DNA from: Verrucomicrobiota bacterium
GTDB lineage: Bacteria > Verrucomicrobiota > Verrucomicrobiia > JADLBR01
Assembly: GCA_029560585.1 (NCBI GenBank)
Contig: JAKQKQ010000108.1
Coordinates: 1 to 35,683, forward strand
Direction of reading: 5' to 3'
DNA length: 35,683 bases
The position numbers and the translations under genes are program-made. Positions 30,917-35,683 of the stretch are shown here, piece by piece (the stretch's first letter is position 1; every line of letters starts with the position of its first letter). The notes below the pieces were generated by a model, which ran no database searches, was not told the DNA's origin, and worked only from the letters and a program-made list of their open reading frames with translations.

Positions 30917-32080
30917 CTACAGCGCTCCCTTGGCCACCAATCTCTCCAGAGTCCAGTTGGTCACCCACGAGCCAAACCAGCCATCGTAGATGTCGCGGAT
31001 GCCGCCATCGCGAAGCGCCACGTAATCGGGGAGATGTCGTGCGCGCATCTCCTCGGGACTGGGGATCCCGGTGTTGGTCCACGTGACCCGCTCGGCCCCG
31101 AAACGCGCGACCGCCTCTTTCACCAGCGCGAAATTCGCGTCCCGGTACGAGTCGCCCGGATAGGGGCTCGGGAGCCACGGGTCCGCGCGCGATGGCGCCT
31201 CCGGCCGATTCCTTGGAGCCGCATTGCCGTGCAGCCACCCGGACTTGCCACCCAGGCCAACATTCACGAGGCCCAGTTCTTTGTTGATCATCGCATAGCG
31301 ATCCAAAAAGTATTTCCGACACTGGCTGATGCGCAGGTCGGGCATGATCGTGTACTGCTCCGCCCTCTTGGACTTTGGATCGACTCGGAGCCACCCCGTC
31401 GGCCACCCCCGGCTTTTTACCTTCTCTATGACAAGCTCGACCGAGGGCGTCGGCGACCAAGTGTGCCCGGCGTCGATCCACGCCCGGCGGCGGGCGTCCG
31501 CAACCTTGTGCGGAACCGTCATCACCCAACCCCAGTCAAATCCGGGTGGCACCGTGACCTCGCCGTTGGGCAAGTCGAAACTCGTCGTGTGAAATTGGAG
31601 CCCCGTGCCCAGCATCTCTCGCACCGCGTGGTCGGTATCCGCGTCCAGCAGCCGAGCGATGCCCTTCTTGATCGCCATCGCCTTGACGTAGGTGTTCGGC
31701 GTCGAGATCGACATCTCGCTGGCATGGATCCGCTTCCCATATCCCTCCAACCGCCTCTCGGTTCCCGGTTTGTCGGGATGACGCGGATCAAATGGCGGTT
31801 TGCCGCTGTTCGTCTGTGGGACAAACTCCTTCGCGAATCGGATGACGCGCGCGATGTCCTCGTCACGCACCATATCCTCGGGATTCAGGTCAAGGCACTG
31901 ATAAGGCGCCCAGCGCACCGGCCGCTGCGCCGCCGCAAACAATGAAACCGGAAGGAGTCCAGCCCCAGCCGCCGCGAGGCCCCCTTTCAAGAAATCACGC
32001 CGCGCAATGGCTCTCGCCCCCAAGTGAAATCTCCTCGTTTTGGGCCGGACGCCGGCCGTGCTCCGTGGGCTTGCCTGCAT
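30917..32080 (-). CDS. Tat-exported protein of unknown function
   Basis: From the ATG at 32080 the product has 387 residues. It begins with a twin-arginine signal: RRDFLKG (27-33) followed by the hydrophobic GLAAAGAGLLPVSLFAAA. The mature part is rich in Trp, Pro and charged residues: RWAPYQCLDLNPEDMVRDED, HTTSFDLPNGEVTVPPGFDW and KSGWLHGNAAPRNRPEAPSR. It ends DIYDGWFGSWVTNWTLERLV. Tat export means it folds in the cytoplasm, often with a cofactor. I do not recognise the family. The neighbouring methyltransferase (49 bp downstream) and the divergent amino-acid symporter give no clear hint. Confidence 0.75.
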   Translation of the reverse strand: MQASPRSTAGVRPKTRRFHLGARAIARRDFLKGGLAAAGAGLLPVSLFAAAQRPVRWAPYQCLDLNPEDMVRDEDIARVIRFAKEFVPQTNSGKPPFDPRHPDKPGTERRLEGYGKRIHASEMSISTPNTYVKAMAIKKGIARLLDADTDHAVREMLGTGLQFHTTSFDLPNGEVTVPPGFDWGWVMTVPHKVADARRRAWIDAGHTWSPTPSVELVIEKVKSRGWPTGWLRVDPKSKRAEQYTIMPDLRISQCRKYFLDRYAMINKELGLVNVGLGGKSGWLHGNAAPRNRPEAPSRADPWLPSPYPGDSYRDANFALVKEAVARFGAERVTWTNTGIPSPEEMRARHLPDYVALRDGGIRDIYDGWFGSWVTNWTLERLVAKGAL

Positions 32081-32273
32081 GATCGGTCTCCCAGCTTCAA
32101 TGACCAACAGAAGCTTGATCCGCCACCGTGCGCCGGGCAAGGGCCTTTTGAACATGGGGCCTCTCGGCGCGCGGCTTTCCCGCTCGCGCATGCCCGCGGC
32201 CACGGGCGATTGAGATCTCGCTCCGGATAACGGGCCACTTGACCCCGCATGGATACGCTTCACATTGCGGACC

Positions 32274-33653
32274 ATGCAACCTCCGCCCCCATCGCAGGTC
32301 GAGGCCTTCCTCAATACTATCAGCGGCTGGGTCTGGGGCCCGCCGCTCCTGATCCTCTTGTGCGGGACCCACCTGTTCCTGACATTCCGGCTCGGGATCA
32401 TCCAGCGGCTGTTGCCGCGCGGCATCCGCCTCTCGCTGGCGACCAAGCGCGAGGGCGAAGGCGACATCAGCCACTACGGCGCGCTGTCCACCGCGCTCGC
32501 CGCCACGATCGGCACGGGGAACATCATCGGGGTGGCCACCGCCATCACCCTGGGCGGCCCGGGGGCGGTCTTCTGGATGTGGCTCACCGGCGTCTTCGGC
32601 ATCGCGACCAAGTACTCCGAGGCCCTGCTCTCCGTGAAGTACCGGGTGCGGAAACCCGATGGGACGATGGCCGGCGGCCCCATGTACGTTCTGGAGCGCG
32701 CGATGAACGCCAAATGGCTCGCGGTCCTTTTCGCGGGCTTCACCGCGGTCGCGGCCTTCGGCATCGGCAACATGGTCCAGGCCAATTCGATCACCGCCAA
32801 CATCGGACACTTGCTGAAGGATAACTTCGGCGCAAACGATTCGGCGATCATGGCCTCGAATATCGCGTGCGGCTTGATCATGGCGACCTTGACGGGGGCG
32901 GTGATCCTGGGCGGCATCCGAAAAATCGCGCATGTGTGCGCGTGGCTGGTGCCGTTCATGGCGGTCGCCTACGTCGTCGGGTGCCTGATCATCCTCACCC
33001 GAAACGCCGCGCACATCCCGGACGCGATCCGGGTGATCCTGTCGAGCGCCTTCTCCGGCCACGCCGCCGTCGGCGCGTTCGTCGGCGTCACGATGAGAGA
33101 GGCGCTCCGCTTTGGCGTGGCGCGCGGCCTTTTCTCCAACGAGTCGGGCCTCGGAAGCGCGCCGATCGTCGCGGCGGCCGCTCAGACGACCCACCCCGTC
33201 CGCCAGGCCCTGGTCGCCTCCACCGGCACGTTCTGGGACACAGTCATCATCTGCGCGATGACGGGCCTGACACTGGTGACCTCGGGCTATTGGAAGCAGG
33301 GCACAGAAAGCACGAAGCTGACGCAGGCCGCATTCGGCGACGTGCCGGGCGGCCAGTACCTGCTTCTTTTCGGCCTGTTGACGTTCATCTTTTCTACAAT
33401 CCTCGGGTGGGCCTACTATGGCGAGAAGGCGGCGGAGTACCTCTTCGGGCCACGCGCGACCGTGCCCTATCGCTGGCTCTGGGTCGTCGCCGTCTTTCTC
33501 GGATCGATATTCTCTCTCAACGCGGTCTGGACATTCGCGGACATCGCGAACGGCCTCATGGCCATCCCCAACCTCATCTCCCTGATCGCCCTGAGCGGGG
33601 TCATCGTCGTCGAGACGCGCGAGTACTTGCGGTCCCACCCCAAGGAAGACTAG
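32274..33653 (+). CDS. Sodium:alanine/glycine symporter (AGCS family)
   Basis: AGCS proteins import alanine or glycine with sodium. The 459-residue protein has about eleven hydrophobic segments and the family marks GDISHYGALSTALAATIGTGNIIGVATAI (about 66-94), GPGAVFWMWLTGVFGIATKYSEALL, RGLFSNESGLGSAPI and FTFSTILGWAYYGEKAAEYLFG-like near the end (LTFIFSTILGWAYYGEKA). The ATG at 32274 was preferred over a TTG at 32265. It is divergent from the Tat-exported protein across 193 bp. The exact amino acid cannot be assigned. Confidence 0.93.
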   Translation: MQPPPPSQVEAFLNTISGWVWGPPLLILLCGTHLFLTFRLGIIQRLLPRGIRLSLATKREGEGDISHYGALSTALAATIGTGNIIGVATAITLGGPGAVFWMWLTGVFGIATKYSEALLSVKYRVRKPDGTMAGGPMYVLERAMNAKWLAVLFAGFTAVAAFGIGNMVQANSITANIGHLLKDNFGANDSAIMASNIACGLIMATLTGAVILGGIRKIAHVCAWLVPFMAVAYVVGCLIILTRNAAHIPDAIRVILSSAFSGHAAVGAFVGVTMREALRFGVARGLFSNESGLGSAPIVAAAAQTTHPVRQALVASTGTFWDTVIICAMTGLTLVTSGYWKQGTESTKLTQAAFGDVPGGQYLLLFGLLTFIFSTILGWAYYGEKAAEYLFGPRATVPYRWLWVVAVFLGSIFSLNAVWTFADIANGLMAIPNLISLIALSGVIVVETREYLRSHPKED

Positions 33654-33730
33654 GATGGGACTCGCCACGGCGCCGGGGGCGCGGTCGCCGAACCAACGGC
33701 GCAACCCCTGATAGCCTGGCACGATCTCTT

Positions 33731-34459
33731 ATGGATACGCGCTCACATTCCCTGGATGGCGTCCTGATGGTCGACAAACCATCCGGATGCACCTCTCACG
33801 ACCTGGTGGACCTTGTCCGCAGCCGCTTCCGCTTCAAGAAGGTCGGGCACTGCGGTACCCTCGACCCCCTCGCCACGGGCCTCGTCATCCTGACCCTTGA
33901 GCGAGGCACCAAGATCCAGGATCTCCTCATGAGCGAGGACAAGGTCTACGAGGGCACGCTCCGCCTCGGCACCGCCACCGATTCTCAGGACGCCGATGGC
34001 AAAGTGATCGAGGAAAAACCGGTGCCCCCGTTGACGGCGGATCAGATCGACGCCGCGTTCGCAAAATTCGACGGGGATTTCAAACAGACCCCCCCCATGG
34101 TCTCGGCCCTCAAGAAAGGCGGCGTCCCGCTCTATAAGCTGGCGCGCAAAGGTCAGGTCGTTGAGCGCGAGGCGCGCCCCGTCCACGTCTACCGGCACGA
34201 GGTGAGGGCGGTCCGCCTCCCCGACGTTGATTTTCTCGTCGAATGCAGCAAGGGTTTCTACGTGCGGACCTACTGCCATGACATCGGCGCGGCCCTGGGC
34301 TGCGGCGGACACCTGGCCGCCCTGCGCCGCACCCGCTCCGGCAACTTCGACGTGGCCGATGCCCTCACCGTCGAGAGGATACGGGCGATCGAATCCATCG
34401 AGGAACTGCGGCCCTACGTCATAGATCTTCCCGAGGTGAGCCGCCGGCGGAGACGCTAG
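33731..34459 (+). CDS. truB: tRNA pseudouridine(55) synthase TruB
   Basis: TruB isomerises U55 of tRNA to pseudouridine. The 242-residue protein has GVLMVDKPSGCTSHDLV (10-26) and the catalytic GHCGTLDPLATGLVIL with its Asp in LDPLATG. YEGTLRLGTATDSQDADG, QTPPMVSALKKGGVPLYKLARKG and FYVRTYCHDIGAALGCGGHLAALRRTRSG follow. It is slightly short at the C-terminus compared with Escherichia coli, lacking the full PUA domain, as in many bacteria. The ATG at 33731 lacks a clear ribosome site. It precedes ribF by 28 bp, a widespread truB-ribF pairing. Confidence 0.96.
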   Translation: MDTRSHSLDGVLMVDKPSGCTSHDLVDLVRSRFRFKKVGHCGTLDPLATGLVILTLERGTKIQDLLMSEDKVYEGTLRLGTATDSQDADGKVIEEKPVPPLTADQIDAAFAKFDGDFKQTPPMVSALKKGGVPLYKLARKGQVVEREARPVHVYRHEVRAVRLPDVDFLVECSKGFYVRTYCHDIGAALGCGGHLAALRRTRSGNFDVADALTVERIRAIESIEELRPYVIDLPEVSRRRRR

Positions 34460-34487
34460 CGCGAGGCGCGTCCCGGCACCCAGGGCG

Positions 34488-35411
34488 ATGAACATCCTGT
34501 ATGACATCGGTGATCTGGCGGGCATCGGCGGGCCGGCCTGCCTCGCGATCGGCGTCTTCGACGGCGTCCACCGTGGCCACCAGGCCCTCATTCGTGCGGT
34601 CCAAGACGCGGCGCGCCAGCGCTCGGCGCTGCCCGTGGTCGTCACCTTTGAACCCCATCCCCTCAAGGTCCTCCGTCCCGACAACGCCCCGGCGATCCTC
34701 ACCTCCCTCGACCACAAACTCGTCCTGCTCGGGCGCCTCGGCGCGAAACATGTCCTCGTGATCCGATTCGATGAGGCATTCTCCCGCACCCCGCCCGAAG
34801 ACTTTATCCGGAGCCTGGTCGCCGCCTGCCAACCGCTGCGCCTGATCGGCGTCGGTTTCCGGTGGGAATTCGGCCATCGCCGCGCCGGGAATGTCTCGCT
34901 CATCGAGCACCTCGGCACCGAATGCGACTTCGACGTGCTGGAACTGCCGCCCGTCACAGAAGATCACGACCACATCAGCAGCACCCGCGTCCGCCAGGCC
35001 ATCACCGACGGCAACCTCGAGCAGGCCGCGCGCCTCCTAGGCCGCCCCTTCTCTATCTTCGGCGCCGTGGTCCACGGCGAACACCTCGGCCACCAGCTCG
35101 GTTTCCCCACCGCCAACCTCGACGTCGAGGGAGAAAAACTCCCCCCGGACGGCGTCTACGCAGGCACCTGCGACATCGGCGGACAGACCCACCCCGTCGC
35201 CATCAATATCGGCACGCGCCCCACCCTCGGCGGCACCGAGCGCCGCGTCGAGGCGCATATAATCGGTTTCGACGGCGACCTCTACGGCCAGCGCATCGAG
35301 GTCCCCCTCCTCAAATTCCTGCGCCCAGAGACCCGGTTCGACAACCTGGATGCCCTCCGCGCCCAAATCGCCCGCGACGTCGAGGCCACCAAGACCGCGG
35401 CCAAAGGATAG
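34488..35411 (+). CDS. ribF: Riboflavin kinase/FAD synthetase
   Basis: RibF phosphorylates riboflavin to FMN and adenylates FMN to FAD. The 307-residue protein has the nucleotidyltransferase domain with AIGVFDGVHRGHQALI (about 20-35), VVTFEPHPLKVLRP and ISSTRVRQAI (about 164-173). The riboflavin kinase domain follows with GFPTANLDV (about 205-213), LPPDGVYAGT and NIGTRPTLGG. The length is normal. Downstream, CCGAACGCG-CCCG-CGTTTGGCC (35412-35433) could form a stem, followed by family C and B repeats. Confidence 0.96.
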   Translation: MNILYDIGDLAGIGGPACLAIGVFDGVHRGHQALIRAVQDAARQRSALPVVVTFEPHPLKVLRPDNAPAILTSLDHKLVLLGRLGAKHVLVIRFDEAFSRTPPEDFIRSLVAACQPLRLIGVGFRWEFGHRRAGNVSLIEHLGTECDFDVLELPPVTEDHDHISSTRVRQAITDGNLEQAARLLGRPFSIFGAVVHGEHLGHQLGFPTANLDVEGEKLPPDGVYAGTCDIGGQTHPVAINIGTRPTLGGTERRVEAHIIGFDGDLYGQRIEVPLLKFLRPETRFDNLDALRAQIARDVEATKTAAKG

Positions 35412-35433
35412 CCGAACGCGCCCGCGTTTGGCC
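35412..35433 (+). terminator. Possible hairpin after ribF
   Basis: CCGAACGCG and CGCGTTTGG pair with one G-T wobble around a 3-4 nt loop immediately after the ribF stop codon. There is no T-run, so termination would need Rho or the position is incidental. Confidence 0.4.
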
Positions 35434-35467
35434 CACCGCCCCACACCATCCGCGCTGGGCATGGGAG

Positions 35468-35487
35468 GGACGCCGGCCCCGGCGTCC
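35468..35487 (+). repeat. Family C GGACGCC hairpin downstream of ribF
   Basis: GGACGCCGGCCCCGGCGTCC is preceded by GGGA and followed by GCG, the reverse of the copies at 8817 and 14239. Here the upstream gene is on the plus strand, so relative to its gene the orientation is the same as all other copies. Confidence 0.8.
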
Positions 35488-35523
35488 GCGTCCCACCGGG
35501 TAGCGAAAGGCACCTGTCATGCG

Positions 35524-35641
35524 CGGCCCGCGAGGCGAGCGTGTCTCAAAACCTCTGAGCCGAGCCGCCTGGCACAGGCGGCCTACAAATTTTGTAGGGC
35601 ATCTCTGTGAGATGCCGTGCATTGTCGCGCGCCGCACACCA
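35524..35641 (-). repeat. Family B triple-hairpin repeat, copy 3 (inverted)
   Basis: Positions 35537-35641 are the reverse complement of the last 105 bp of copy 1 with no difference that I see. The flank CGAGGCGAGC also matches copy 2 beyond the shared 147 bp. All three hairpins are intact, and the TGTCTCAAAAC motif lies at 35542-35552. The right-hand remainder to 35683 has GGACTGCGGTGGCAGAGTCC, a short inverted repeat similar to family D. Confidence 0.88.
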
Positions 35642-35683
35642 GGCCGGGAGGGTTTCGGACTGCGGTGGCAGAGTCCGGCAACG

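Overview
The window is about 36 kb of GC-rich bacterial chromosome dominated by cell-surface polysaccharide genes. The organism is probably a member of the PVC group (Verrucomicrobiota, Kiritimatiellota or a relative). This is inferred from four things seen together: an exosortase with an EpsI-like partner, a GbsR-like plus NusG-like regulator pair heading a polysaccharide cluster, a GxxExxY-family gene, and many short AACCAC...GTGGTT hairpin repeats with 9- or 10-bp periods whose chance translation reads HEGHEDHEG. No rRNA, tRNA, CRISPR array, transposase or phage gene was seen.

Layout. (1) 189-13930, all minus strand except one gene: gbsR-like regulator, NusG/RfaH/UpxY-like antiterminator, CDP-paratose/tyvelose epimerase-like gene, second epimerase, family 2 glycosyltransferase, methyltransferase, membrane glycosyltransferase, rfbB, GT-B glycosyltransferase, Wzm-type ABC permease, rfbA, family 2 glycosyltransferase and methyltransferase. 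It reads as one long polysaccharide operon under a specialised antiterminator. Almost every gap in it is filled by hairpin repeats, and one gap holds a lower-GC GxxExxY gene on the opposite strand between two inverted repeat arms. (2) 14311-18011, minus: prephenate dehydratase, a cytidylyltransferase/GHMP-kinase fusion, exosortase and EpsI-like protein. (3) 18325-25015, plus: GT4 glycosyltransferase, polyprenyl-phosphate sugar-1-P transferase, a WbpB/WbpD/WbpE-like trio for a diacetamido uronic acid, and rlmN. (4) 25088-28985: small secreted protein, zwf and a spermidine-synthase-like gene on minus, and a UDP-glucuronate-epimerase-like gene on plus. (5) 29384-35411: DUF309 protein, methyltransferase, a Tat-exported protein of unknown function, an AGCS symporter, truB and ribF.

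How they work together. The sugar-phosphate transferase would start a glycan on undecaprenyl phosphate. WbpB/D/E-like, RfbA/RfbB and the epimerases supply unusual nucleotide sugars. The glycosyltransferases and methyltransferases build and decorate the chain, and the Wzm-like permease exports it. Some partners are absent from the window (Wzt ATPase, RfbC/RfbD, a UDP-GlcNAc dehydrogenase, PEP-CTERM substrates), so the system extends beyond it or is scattered.

The most unusual content is the repeats. There are at least four families of modular hairpins: (A) AACCAC/GTGGTT hairpins, one with the GxxExxY gene in its loop; (B) a 147-bp triple-hairpin repeat with three near-identical copies; (C) a GGACGCC hairpin that always lies downstream of a gene in the same orientation and often overlaps its stop codon; (D) nested hairpins ending in GCACTCCAA. 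They abut stop codons, appear to have supplied one start site and one protein C-terminus, and recombine as a mosaic.
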